Of a stretch of DNA of 64,000 bases, positions 33,665 through 40,788 are shown one piece after another (within the stretch, counting starts at the first letter, position 1; each line of letters starts with the position of its first letter). The position numbers and the translations under genes were made by a program. Origin of the DNA: an uncultured Acidobacteriaceae bacterium (GTDB lineage: Bacteria; Acidobacteriota; Terriglobia; Terriglobales; Acidobacteriaceae); NCBI GenBank assembly GCA_903842065.1, contig CAIMKZ010000074.1:62001-126000 (forward strand), in the 5' to 3' direction. The notes beneath the pieces were generated by a model. The model had not been told where the DNA came from. It searched no databases and saw only the letters and a program-made list of their open reading frames with translations.

Positions 33665-33690
33665 TAAGGGCCGCGCGCGCGCGGCCCTTA
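33665..33690. terminator. Palindromic terminator between higA and the oxidoreductase gene
   Basis: A perfect 26-bp palindrome, TAAGGGCCGCGCG at 33665-33677 followed by its complement, lies between two convergent genes and can serve both. No strong T run follows, so efficiency is uncertain. Confidence 0.6.
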
Positions 33691-33700
33691 CTACTTTCCT

Positions 33701-34774
33701 CTACGCCTTGAAATCTGCCGCGCTATAGGCGCCCGGTTTCCATGCGGGAATGGCCCAATCCGCGGGGACGGTCCCGACCTTCACCGGAGCGCCATTGCGC
33801 TCCATCTGCGAATAATAGGCGGTCTGAAGGCACTGAAACTTCTTCCGCATCACCTCCAGCGGCTGATACAGGGCGCGTCTTTCAAAGCTGCGCTGAATAT
33901 CCTTTAACTGCGGGAAGAAGCGCGTAATGGCATCGGAACCAGCCGGGATTCTGGTCGAAACCTCGCCCTGCTTGCACAGGATGTTGAACGAGAACAGATC
34001 GGTTCCTGCTCCCTGCATGGAGAGAACGAACGGCTTTCTCTTGTCGGTTCCGGGATAGTAGTAGTCCACGCTTAGAAATCCCGTCTTGCGCACATCGTCG
34101 GCGTTCATGCTGATGGATGCCACGTCGTAGCCAAGGATCTTCATCATCAGGTACGGAATGTGGAAGTGCGGCTCATCGGGAATCTCCGCCGTCGCAAAGG
34201 CTCCCAGGACCTCCCCCGCGCTGGTTAACTGGCGCACCGCGATGCTTCCCTGATCGTTGTGCTCGAAGGGAACCGTCGCCATCACAGGAGTGCTGTGCTT
34301 GGCAGCCAGATCGAGCATCTCGTCCATGTGCACGAGCGTGTTTGACCAGTGCCGCTGGAGGAAACTGGGGATTCCTGCCTGAATATAAGGCCGCAGTAGC
34401 AGGTGCTGCCAGGGCGCAAGGATAAGATCGCCAACCAGAACAGCGTCCACTTTGCCGACCATGGCATCGTAGCGTTCGACCACCTCGCAATCCCACTTGT
34501 CAGCAAAATCGCGCGCCTTTTTGGTGTCTTTGTCCCACACATATGCGGGCCTCATGCGCAGCAGACTGGTCCCCTCATACTTTCCCTTGGGGCTGAGAAC
34601 GTTGGCCCAGATATCCCAAAAAGAGTAATCGAGGCCCAGGGCTCCAACCTTCATGACCGGTGTGGAATCGGACGGCGCGGCGGATGCAACGCTCGCCATA
34701 GACAACGCAGCCACGGCGCCTGCCCCAGCCACCTTCAGAAACTCCCGCCTGCCGGAACGCAAAGTGTTTGTCAT
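33701..34774 (-). CDS. Tat-exported Gfo/Idh/MocA-family protein
   Basis: A protein of about 357 residues. The N-terminus carries a twin-arginine signal, SGRREFLKVAGAGAVAALSMASVASA, so it is exported folded. The remainder resembles Gfo/Idh/MocA oxidoreductases (MKVGALGLDYSFWDIWANVLSP, then KARDFADKWDCEVVERYDAMVGKVDAVLVGD, where the Rossmann fold usually continues), but the usual G-x-G-x-x-G is not clear, so cofactor use is unsure. Such secreted forms often act on sugars. ATG at 34774 with AAGGAG 7 nt before; 24 bases of in-frame sequence precede it. It is placed between the two toxin-antitoxin pairs and on the opposite strand. Confidence 0.72.
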   Translation of the reverse strand: MTNTLRSGRREFLKVAGAGAVAALSMASVASAAPSDSTPVMKVGALGLDYSFWDIWANVLSPKGKYEGTSLLRMRPAYVWDKDTKKARDFADKWDCEVVERYDAMVGKVDAVLVGDLILAPWQHLLLRPYIQAGIPSFLQRHWSNTLVHMDEMLDLAAKHSTPVMATVPFEHNDQGSIAVRQLTSAGEVLGAFATAEIPDEPHFHIPYLMMKILGYDVASISMNADDVRKTGFLSVDYYYPGTDKRKPFVLSMQGAGTDLFSFNILCKQGEVSTRIPAGSDAITRFFPQLKDIQRSFERRALYQPLEVMRKKFQCLQTAYYSQMERNGAPVKVGTVPADWAIPAWKPGAYSAADFKA

Positions 34775-34856
34775 GCCGCTCTCCTTTTCGTAATGCACAT
34801 CATACCGTCAATGACGGACGGCCCTCATCTCAAAACACCGCTATATTTGGGTGGCT

Positions 34857-34898
34857 CCAGGTCATCCGCCGTGGCAGACCGCGGCGGATGAGACCTGG
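34857..34898. repeat. Dispersed palindrome, copy 2 (upstream of hicAB)
   Basis: Arms CCAGGTCATCCGCC (34857-34870) and GGCGGATGAGACCTGG (34883-34898), with a 2-nt bulge, preceded by GGGTGGCT and followed by GAAGCACC. This is the same family as the copy before higBA. The left base of the outer arm, CCAGGTC, is shared with the copies at 51813 and 61582. Confidence 0.7.
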
Positions 34899-35023
34899 GA
34901 AGCACCGGTCCCTCGCCGAATGCCGCTGACCTCACCGCAGGTGATTTGGCAGATCGTTCTTCCCTATACCGTCCCAGTTCGTTCCCGAATCCGGAGACCG
35001 CAAGCCCCGCCGCAGGCGGAGGG
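34899..35023. other. Spacer between palindrome copy 2 and the hicAB promoter
   Basis: No gene. It contains two short hairpins of the form CCTCACC-GCA-GGTGA (about 34931-34942) and CCGCC-GCA-GGCGG (35008-35020). The second is directly before the hicAB -35 box, at the same relative place as the CCACC-GCA-GGTGG hairpin before higBA. Confidence 0.5.
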
Positions 35024-35058
35024 TTGACATGGTAAACATAATTGTGTACTCTTTACTC
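35024..35058 (+). promoter_or_regulatory. hicAB promoter with internal operator, leaderless
   Basis: TTGACA (35024-35029), a 17-bp spacer and TACTCT (35047-35052) put the start of transcription at or next to the A of the hicA ATG (35059). The spacer holds GTAAACA-N4-TGTGTAC (one mismatch), a likely antitoxin operator. It aligns without gaps to the higBA promoter. No ribosome-binding site precedes the ATG. Confidence 0.72.
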
Positions 35059-35250
35059 ATGAACACCGCCGAGTTCCAACGGTGGCTCAAAAGCAAGGGC
35101 GCAAAGTTCGATCGCTCGCGCGGCAAGGGTTCCCATATGTATGTCAACCTGAACGGCAAGACCTCCGTGATGCCCACGCATAGCACCGAGATGCGCACAG
35201 GCACGGTCGAAAGCATCAAGCGCCAGCTCGGCCTGAAGGGAGAAAAGTGA
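35059..35250 (+). CDS. hicA: HicA-type toxin
   Basis: A 63-residue mRNA interferase with a double-stranded RNA-binding-like fold. The family block G-x-K-x-x-R-x-x-G-S-H occurs as GAKFDRSRGKGSHMYV with the catalytic His in GSH, followed by SVMPTHSTEMRTGTVESIKRQLGL. The frame is open ten codons further up, but ATG at 35059 gives the canonical N-terminus and fits the predicted transcription start. TGATG overlap couples it to hicB. Confidence 0.93.
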   Translation: MNTAEFQRWLKSKGAKFDRSRGKGSHMYVNLNGKTSVMPTHSTEMRTGTVESIKRQLGLKGEK

Positions 35251-35675
35251 TGCTGCAATACGCCGCAAAGTTGACCCCCGGCCATCCGGAAGAGGGCGGC
35301 TACACTGTGACCTTTCGCGACGTTCCCGAGGCGATTACCGATGGCGAAACTCTGGAAGACGCTCTCAAGTACGCAGCCGAGGCATTGGAACTGGCTCTGG
35401 AGCATTACCTCGACGAGCGCCGCATGAGTCCTGCCCCCACGGCCCCTAAAAAGGGGGAATATCTCATCGCGCTGCCTGCCAGTCTCTCGCTCAAAATTGC
35501 CCTGCTCAACGAGATGATTCGTCAGAATGTGCGTCCGGCTGAGTTGGCCAAGCGCCTGAAAACCAGCAAACAGGAGGTCAATCGCCTCACTACCCTATCC
35601 CATGCCACCAAGGTGGACCGAATCGCCGAAGCCTTCCATGCTCTAGGCAAGGAACTCACCATAACAGTTGCTTAG
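35250..35675 (+). CDS. hicB: HicB-type antitoxin
   Basis: A 141-residue protein. The N-terminal partly degraded RNase H-like fold is YAAKLTPGHPEEGGYTVTFRDVPEAITDGETLEDALKYAAEALELALEHYL. The C-terminal part (IRQNVRPAELAKRLKTSKQEVNRLTTLSHATKVDRIAEAFHALGKEL) is a helix-turn-helix that should bind the operator at 35031-35049. The ATG at 35250 overlaps the hicA stop (TGATG). Its stop is 15 bp before pdxT, so read-through into pdxT is likely. Confidence 0.92.
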   Translation: MLQYAAKLTPGHPEEGGYTVTFRDVPEAITDGETLEDALKYAAEALELALEHYLDERRMSPAPTAPKKGEYLIALPASLSLKIALLNEMIRQNVRPAELAKRLKTSKQEVNRLTTLSHATKVDRIAEAFHALGKELTITVA

Positions 35676-35690
35676 TTGGAAGGATACATT

Positions 35691-36287
35691 TTGACTAACG
35701 TTCACCCTCGCCGCATCGGCGTCCTCGCCATCCAGGGCAACTACGCCGCCCACGCCGCCGCTCTCATTGAGGCCGGCGCCGAACCCCACGAGATCCGCAA
35801 AGCCGAGGAACTGGCCAACATCGACGGCCTCATCCTCCCCGGCGGCGAATCTACCACCATCCTCAAGTTCCTCGAGCGCCGCCACCTCTTCGACTCGCTT
35901 ATGGCGTTCTGCTCGGCCAAGCCCGTCTTCGGCACCTGTGCCGGAGCCATCCTTCTCGCCCGCGAGGTCCGCAACCCCGCCCAGCGCTCCCTTGCCCTGC
36001 TAGACGCCGTCGTCGAGCGCAACGCCTACGGCCGCCAGATCGACTCCTCCATCCTCACCGCCCCCACCGCTCTCGGCCCCGAACCCCTTGAGATGGTCTT
36101 CATCCGCGCCCCGCGCATCCTCTCCGTCGGCCTCGCAGTCGAGACCCTGGCCTCCCGCGACGGATTCCCAACCCTCGTCCGCCAGGGCCAGATCCTCGCC
36201 GCCACCTTCCATCCCGAGATGTCAAAGGACCGCCGCGTGCATAAACTATTTATTGAGATTGTTTCCGCATCCATCACAAACAAATAG
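35691..36287 (+). CDS. pdxT: Pyridoxal 5'-phosphate synthase glutaminase PdxT
   Basis: A 198-residue class I glutaminase that supplies ammonia to PdxS. LAIQGNYAAHAAAL and LPGGESTTI at the start, the nucleophile C83 in FGTCAGAILLA, and the H174/E176 pair in TFHPEM complete the triad. The start is TTG at 35691, with GGAAGGA 7-8 nt before; an earlier TTG at 35676 lacks such a site. The gene begins 15 bp after hicB and no promoter is visible between, so it may depend on the hicAB promoter or on read-through. Confidence 0.95.
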   Translation: MTNVHPRRIGVLAIQGNYAAHAAALIEAGAEPHEIRKAEELANIDGLILPGGESTTILKFLERRHLFDSLMAFCSAKPVFGTCAGAILLAREVRNPAQRSLALLDAVVERNAYGRQIDSSILTAPTALGPEPLEMVFIRAPRILSVGLAVETLASRDGFPTLVRQGQILAATFHPEMSKDRRVHKLFIEIVSASITNK

Positions 36288-36437
36288 GTATAACTGCTTT
36301 TTGCCCAACCATCCGCAATCACTTGCGCCAGCCCGCTCCTTGTCAAATGCTCTTCCGCCACTCCTGCAAACCCCTACAACGAAGACACTGTACACCTGCC
36401 CGGCTCAGGCGTATTCTCTGTACCCAGAGGGACTTCG

Positions 36438-37196
36438 ATGCCGATCCTCCTTGCTCCGGATACCGTCCAAACAAGGCCTGGAGTGCCTGCTCGCGGGGGT
36501 AAACCTCCGGCGGACCAGCCGCCCACGCACGGACACGGAGGTGGCGGAGACGGAAGGCTCTGGGGACCAGGCCCGCGAGCTGGGTTATATCGCGTTCGCG
36601 CTCTTCTTTTCAGCGTGTTAGCTGTCGAGGCAGCTCTCTTTGCGGCACTGCTGCTGCTCTTTCACGCTCGCCTCTCCGGCACCCACATCGATCCCCGGAT
36701 GCTGCGCCAGGTCAGAGACTGGCCGTCCGCGCTGATTCCCCCCATTCTGTTCCTCAACTCCGCCATCCTGGTCACAAGTATGCTGACCATGGCGCGGGCC
36801 CGGCGACATATCTTCGCCGAGTTCGACCTGATTGACGAATGGCTGGGAATGGGCCGCCCTGCCCTGGAAAATGCCCTCAAATGGCTAGGCGGCACCCTGA
36901 TCCTGGGGCTGCTCTTCCTTGCCGGACAGTGGGTCGGATGGAACCAGTTCAATGATGCCGGCCTTGGCATCGAGCAGCAGTCAACCCCTGCCGGACGCGC
37001 CTTCCATCTGCTCGCCGGCGCTCACGCTGTTCACCTGGCGGCGGGCATTCTGGCTCTGACCGTCTGCCTGGGAGTACTTTGCACCATTAAGCGCATACAG
37101 CACCGGCAGATCGCTGTCGATGTCGTGGCATGGTTCTGGCACGCAATGGGATTTGCATGGCTGCTTCTGTTTGCGGCGCTGACCTGTTGGCAGTAG
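36438..37196 (+). CDS. Cytochrome c oxidase subunit III-like protein (orphan)
   Basis: A 252-residue membrane protein. After a Pro/Gly/His-rich N-terminus (PPTHGHGGGGDGRLWGPGPRA) come five hydrophobic helices with subunit III features: VEAALFAALLLLFH, PPILFLNSAILVTSML, LGGTLILGLLFLAGQWVGWNQF, AFHLLAGAHAVHLAAGILAL and WFWHAMGFAWLLLFAAL. Subunits I and II are not in this window, so it stands alone or duplicates one elsewhere. ATG at 36438 without a strong ribosome-binding site. It precedes the nuo genes but is separated from them by a gene on the other strand. Confidence 0.78.
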   Translation: MPILLAPDTVQTRPGVPARGGKPPADQPPTHGHGGGGDGRLWGPGPRAGLYRVRALLFSVLAVEAALFAALLLLFHARLSGTHIDPRMLRQVRDWPSALIPPILFLNSAILVTSMLTMARARRHIFAEFDLIDEWLGMGRPALENALKWLGGTLILGLLFLAGQWVGWNQFNDAGLGIEQQSTPAGRAFHLLAGAHAVHLAAGILALTVCLGVLCTIKRIQHRQIAVDVVAWFWHAMGFAWLLLFAALTCWQ

Positions 37197-37333
37197 CCGC
37201 ACGCCGCGTACCGCAGCGCCCAATCCATTTCAGATCAAGCAATTATCCCGGATTCTTCAACGCATCGATGCAGTCGAAGCCCTTCCGGCATAGCCAGTCG
37301 TCGCAGCGCAGCCGTACATGCAATCCGCCCGGC

Positions 37334-37648
37334 CTAGGCCGTACGGTGCTCAAGCCAAGCCGAGCAGCGCTCGCGAAAACTCGCCACCTCGGGGCACTCG
37401 TAGTACACCGAGCGGTTGGCGGCCATCAACATTTTCACGGCTTCGGTCATCGGATCGTTCAGACGGAAGCTGCCGCCGCCGTGAACATGCTCGTCGGTGA
37501 GGTACTCGATGGCGTGGCCCAGAATCTCAAGCGCTTTGCCCGCCTGCGAAGAGATCTTCCTCCGCCTCTCTACCGGCCTCGTGCTCGGTACTGAAAACAT
37601 AACGCCAACGGCTGTGCTGCCCATTTCATGACCTGCGAAAAGTTCCAT
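37334..37648 (-). CDS. Small conserved-looking protein of unknown function
   Basis: A protein of about 104 residues (MELFAGHEMGSTAVGVMFSVPSTRPVERRRKISSQAGKALEILGHAIEYLTDE...). I do not recognise a family. The composition is that of a soluble cytoplasmic protein, with one probable helix pair (SQAGKALEILGHAIEYLTDEH and DPMTEAVKMLMAANRSVYYECPE). ATG at 37648 with GAGG ~10 nt before; five more codons are open upstream. It is alone on the minus strand between the oxidase gene and nuoA. Confidence 0.55.
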   Translation of the reverse strand: MELFAGHEMGSTAVGVMFSVPSTRPVERRRKISSQAGKALEILGHAIEYLTDEHVHGGGSFRLNDPMTEAVKMLMAANRSVYYECPEVASFRERCSAWLEHRTA

Positions 37649-38003
37649 GTGATTAACCCTCACACAGAATTTCGGCCAGAGGTTTCTAATCTACAGGTCA
37701 CGCCGGTACCGTGTCTGAACATCGGACACCACGAAATGGATCCCCTTCGGGGACGACAGTGATCCAGCACACAACCAAGCCTCCGCACAGCATCATATAA
37801 AATCCAGTAAAGCGGAATTCTTGCTACGAAGTTCCCTTCTATCGGACACGTGTATCAGTTCGGACGAAGGGGTCAATCTCTCGCTTCCGCCATCTTGACG
37901 GATGCGAGCCGAGTACCTAATCTCAAAGTTGGGCATCTGTTACGGAAAATGGTCGGCTCGGGGTCCGCAACAGTCCCACAATCAACTGCTTGTTTCAAAC
38001 CGG
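37649..38003. promoter_or_regulatory. Upstream region of the nuo operon
   Basis: This 355-bp interval should hold the nuo promoter on plus and the promoter of the small minus-strand gene. A small hairpin TCCCC-TTC-GGGGA (37741-37753) and two copies of the word ATCGGACAC (37724-37732 and 37841-37849, 117 bp apart) are visible; the direct repeat may be a regulator site. No clear -35/-10 is called. Confidence 0.4.
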
Positions 38004-38411
38004 ATGGATATGGTCCCCTATCACTGGCAGTACCTTCCTCTGTTGATGCAAATCGCGTTCGCTGTGCTGATGGGTGTCGGTATGGTCGTGGCCTCATGGC
38101 TCATCGGCCGCCATCGCAACACCAAAATCAAACTTTCGGCATATGAGTGCGGCATTGAGCCGGTCGGAGACGCCCGCGGACGCTTCAGCGTGCGCTTCTA
38201 TATGGTCGCCGTCCTGTTCATCCTCTTCGACGTGGAAGCGGTTTTCATGATGCCCTGGGCCCTCATCTATCGCAAACTCTACGGCATCACCGGATCGCGA
38301 CTCTTCGGCTTCTGGGAGATGTTTGTCTACCTCGGTTTCGTGGTTGTCGGCCTCTACTACATCGTCCGCAAGGGCATCCTCAACTGGAGCCAGGACCGCG
38401 CCGACCTCTAA
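38004..38411 (+). CDS. nuoA: NADH dehydrogenase I subunit A
   Basis: A protein of about 135 residues with three membrane helices. The loop KIKLSAYECGIEPVGDARGRFSVRFYMVAVLFILFDVEAVFMMPWA is the NuoA signature, including the Cys of the conserved loop. ATG at 38004 is chosen from the alignment of the first helix (YLPLLMQIAFAVLMGVGM); in-frame codons before it do not look like protein. First gene of the operon. Unusually, nuoC and not nuoB follows. Confidence 0.93.
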   Translation: MDMVPYHWQYLPLLMQIAFAVLMGVGMVVASWLIGRHRNTKIKLSAYECGIEPVGDARGRFSVRFYMVAVLFILFDVEAVFMMPWALIYRKLYGITGSRLFGFWEMFVYLGFVVVGLYYIVRKGILNWSQDRADL

Positions 38412-38474
38412 CCATCCAGCGGGCAGTAAACGCTTCAAGATCTTTGCTTTGAAGAAAGAAGACGGTTCCCAGGG

Positions 38475-38975
38475 ATGATACTGAACCCAACATTGCCAGA
38501 CAGGCAGGCGGTCCTCGAGCAGATGAGCGACCACCCCGCCGTCAAGGCCATGCTCGACTGGAGCACCGAGGCGCTCATCGACGCAAAGTTCGAATTCGGT
38601 GAGCTGACTGTCACAGTCGCTCCCGAAAAGATCCGCGAGGCATGCGTCCGCCTCCAGGCCGCCGGTTACAACTTCTTCGACGACATGACCGCTGTCGACT
38701 GGCAACCGGCCACGCCCCGCTTTCAGCTCAGCTATCACTTGCTCAGCCACAAGTTCCGCGAGTACATCCGCCTGCGCGCCTTCGTCGACGGGGCTGATCC
38801 GGTCATCGACTCCATCACGCAAGTCTGGCCTGCCGCCAACTTCTACGAGCGCGAAGTCTTTGACCTCTTCGGCATCCGCTTCGCCGGCCACCCCGATCTG
38901 CGCCGCATCATGATGCCCGACGACTGGGAAGGCCACCCGCTCCGCAAGGACTACCCCGTGGAGGGCTACCGCTGA
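38475..38975 (+). CDS. nuoC: NADH dehydrogenase I subunit C
   Basis: A 166-residue peripheral subunit (30-kDa type). The conserved tail VTQVWPAANFYEREVFDLFGIRFAGHPDLRRIMMPDDWEGHPLRKDYPVEGYR, with the family motif ERE-x2-D-[LM]-[FY]-G, is complete. It is a separate gene, not fused to nuoD as in E. coli. The ATG at 38475 lies 63 bp after nuoA; that gap has no room for nuoB. Its stop overlaps nuoD by one base. Confidence 0.95.
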   Translation: MILNPTLPDRQAVLEQMSDHPAVKAMLDWSTEALIDAKFEFGELTVTVAPEKIREACVRLQAAGYNFFDDMTAVDWQPATPRFQLSYHLLSHKFREYIRLRAFVDGADPVIDSITQVWPAANFYEREVFDLFGIRFAGHPDLRRIMMPDDWEGHPLRKDYPVEGYR

Positions 38976-40180
38976 TGGCGACCGTTGGCACCACTCCTGA
39001 GATCACCAACCTCGGCGGACAGCACATGGTCCTCAACATGGGCCCCCAGCACCCCGCCACCCACGGCGTGCTTCGACTCGTCGTCGAAATCGACGGCGAG
39101 GTCATCGTCAAGATCCGCCCGGAGATCGGCTATCTGCACACCGGCATCGAAAAAACCTGCGAGGCCAAGTTCTACCAGCAGATCGTCCCCCTTACCGACC
39201 GCATCAACTACCTCGACCCGCTCGCGAACAATCTCTGCTACTGCCTTGCTGTAGAAAGACTTTTAGGTCTTGAGATCCCCGAGCGCGCGCAGTGGATTCG
39301 CGTCCTGCTCACCGAGCTCAGCCGTCTGAACTCCCACCTCGTCTGGCTCGGAACCCACGCCATGGACATCGGCGCGCTCACCGTCTTCCTCTACACCTTC
39401 CGTGAGCGCGAAGAGATTCTGCGCCTCTTCGAAGCGGTAGCCGGCCAGCGCATGATGACCAGCTACTTCCGCATCGGCGGACTCGCCATGGAGCCGCCCC
39501 CGGGCTGGTTCGATCGGGTGCAGGCCTTCCTCAACATCTTCCCCGAGAAGATCGACGAGTACTCGAACCTGCTCACCGGCAATCCGATCTTCATCAACCG
39601 CCTCAAAGGTGTGGGCTATCTCTCCGGCGCGGATGCGGTCGCCCTCGGCGTCACCGGGCCTCCTCTGCGTGCCTCGGGCGTCGATTTTGATCTGCGCCGC
39701 GACATGCCCTACTCCGGCTACGAGAAGTTCAAGTTTGAAGTGCCCACCTCGACCGAAGGCGACACCTGGGCCCGCTACGTCATCCGCCTCGTCGAGATGC
39801 GCGAGAGCGTAAAGATCATCCAGCAGGCCCTCGACGGAATGCCCGGCGGCCCCATCAAAGCCTATGCACCCAAGATCGTCCTCCCCGACCGCGAACAGAT
39901 GAAGACCGGCATGGAGTCGCTCATCCACCACTTCAAGATCGTCACGGATGGTTTCCCTGTTCCGGCAGGCGAGGTATACCAGGGCATCGAGTGCGGACAC
40001 GGACAGATAGGCTACTACGTGGTTTCGGATGGGACAGCAAAGCCCTACCGCGTCCACATGCGCTACCCGTCTTTCCCAACGCTTCAGGCTTTGGAAACCA
40101 TGTGCAAGGGCCGCCTCATCGCAGACATGGTAGCTGTAATCGGCTCCATCGACATCGTGCTCGGAGAGATCGACAGATAG
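38975..40180 (+). CDS. nuoD: NADH dehydrogenase I subunit D
   Basis: A 401-residue 49-kDa-type subunit that forms the quinone pocket together with NuoB. MVLNMGPQHPATHGVLRLVVEIDGEVIVKIRPEIGYLHTGIEKTCE carries the conserved HPATHG. C-terminal VYQGIECGHGQIGYYVVSDGTAKPYRVHMRYPSFPTLQALE...IGSIDIVLGEIDR is also canonical. ATG at 38975 overlaps the nuoC stop (TGATG). A 92-bp spacer with two small palindromes separates it from nuoE. Confidence 0.97.
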   Translation: MATVGTTPEITNLGGQHMVLNMGPQHPATHGVLRLVVEIDGEVIVKIRPEIGYLHTGIEKTCEAKFYQQIVPLTDRINYLDPLANNLCYCLAVERLLGLEIPERAQWIRVLLTELSRLNSHLVWLGTHAMDIGALTVFLYTFREREEILRLFEAVAGQRMMTSYFRIGGLAMEPPPGWFDRVQAFLNIFPEKIDEYSNLLTGNPIFINRLKGVGYLSGADAVALGVTGPPLRASGVDFDLRRDMPYSGYEKFKFEVPTSTEGDTWARYVIRLVEMRESVKIIQQALDGMPGGPIKAYAPKIVLPDREQMKTGMESLIHHFKIVTDGFPVPAGEVYQGIECGHGQIGYYVVSDGTAKPYRVHMRYPSFPTLQALETMCKGRLIADMVAVIGSIDIVLGEIDR

Positions 40181-40194
40181 TTTATTGAAGGGTG

Positions 40195-40247
40195 CGGGCT
40201 TTGAGCCCGTACATCGAACTGCCAGAATCTTGCTGGGCTTTTAGCCC
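40195..40247. repeat. Two small palindromes between nuoD and nuoE
   Basis: CGGGCTTTGAGCCCG at 40195-40209 and GGGCTTTTAGCCC at 40235-40247, the latter followed by CTGAGGG. A similar pair is found between nuoH and nuoJ. They may be stabilising hairpins in the nuo mRNA or remnants of a dispersed repeat. Confidence 0.65.
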
Positions 40248-40272
40248 CTGAGGGAATACCAAGCTGACTCGA

Positions 40273-40788
40273 ATGACCGATCAAGAATCCATCTCGATCT
40301 TCTCTCCCGCGACCGCCGCCCGCTTTGACGCGCTCGTACTCAAGTACCCCCTCAAGCGCTCGGCCCTCGTCCCCATGCTGCTCTACGCGCAGGACGAGAT
40401 CGGCTACCTCTCCGACGCCGTCATCGCCGAGATCGCCCAACGCATCGGCATCACCCAGCTTGACGTGCGCTCCGTGGCCAGCTACTACTCCATGCTGCGC
40501 TTCAAGCCCGCCGGCCGCTACAACGTCCAGGTCTGCACCAACATCTGCTGCATGTTGCGCGGCGGCTACGACATCCTCGATCGCTTCAAGAAGGAACTCC
40601 ACATCGGCCATAAAGAAACCACCGCCGACGGCACATTTTCGCTCGAAGAAGTCGAGTGCATCGGCGCATGTTCCTGGGCCCCCGCCATTCAGGTCAACTA
40701 CGACTTCCACGACGAGCTCAAACCCGATCTGGTCCCCGGCTTGATCGATGCTTACCGTGGTAAAGCAGCCGCGAAGGGAGCTAAGTAA
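40273..40788 (+). CDS. nuoE: NADH dehydrogenase I subunit E
   Basis: A 171-residue thioredoxin-fold subunit holding the [2Fe-2S] cluster N1a. The four ligands are visible: C-x4-C in VCTNICCMLRGG and C-x3-C in VECIGACSWAPAIQVN. Together with NuoF and NuoG it makes the NADH-oxidising module. The stop overlaps the nuoF ATG by one base (TAATG). Confidence 0.95.
   Translation: MTDQESISIFSPATAARFDALVLKYPLKRSALVPMLLYAQDEIGYLSDAVIAEIAQRIGITQLDVRSVASYYSMLRFKPAGRYNVQVCTNICCMLRGGYDILDRFKKELHIGHKETTADGTFSLEEVECIGACSWAPAIQVNYDFHDELKPDLVPGLIDAYRGKAAAKGAK

Noticed and set aside
33665-33690. Alternating CG palindrome as a Z-DNA or recombination site
   Set aside because: Its location between convergent genes is explained more simply by a terminator role.
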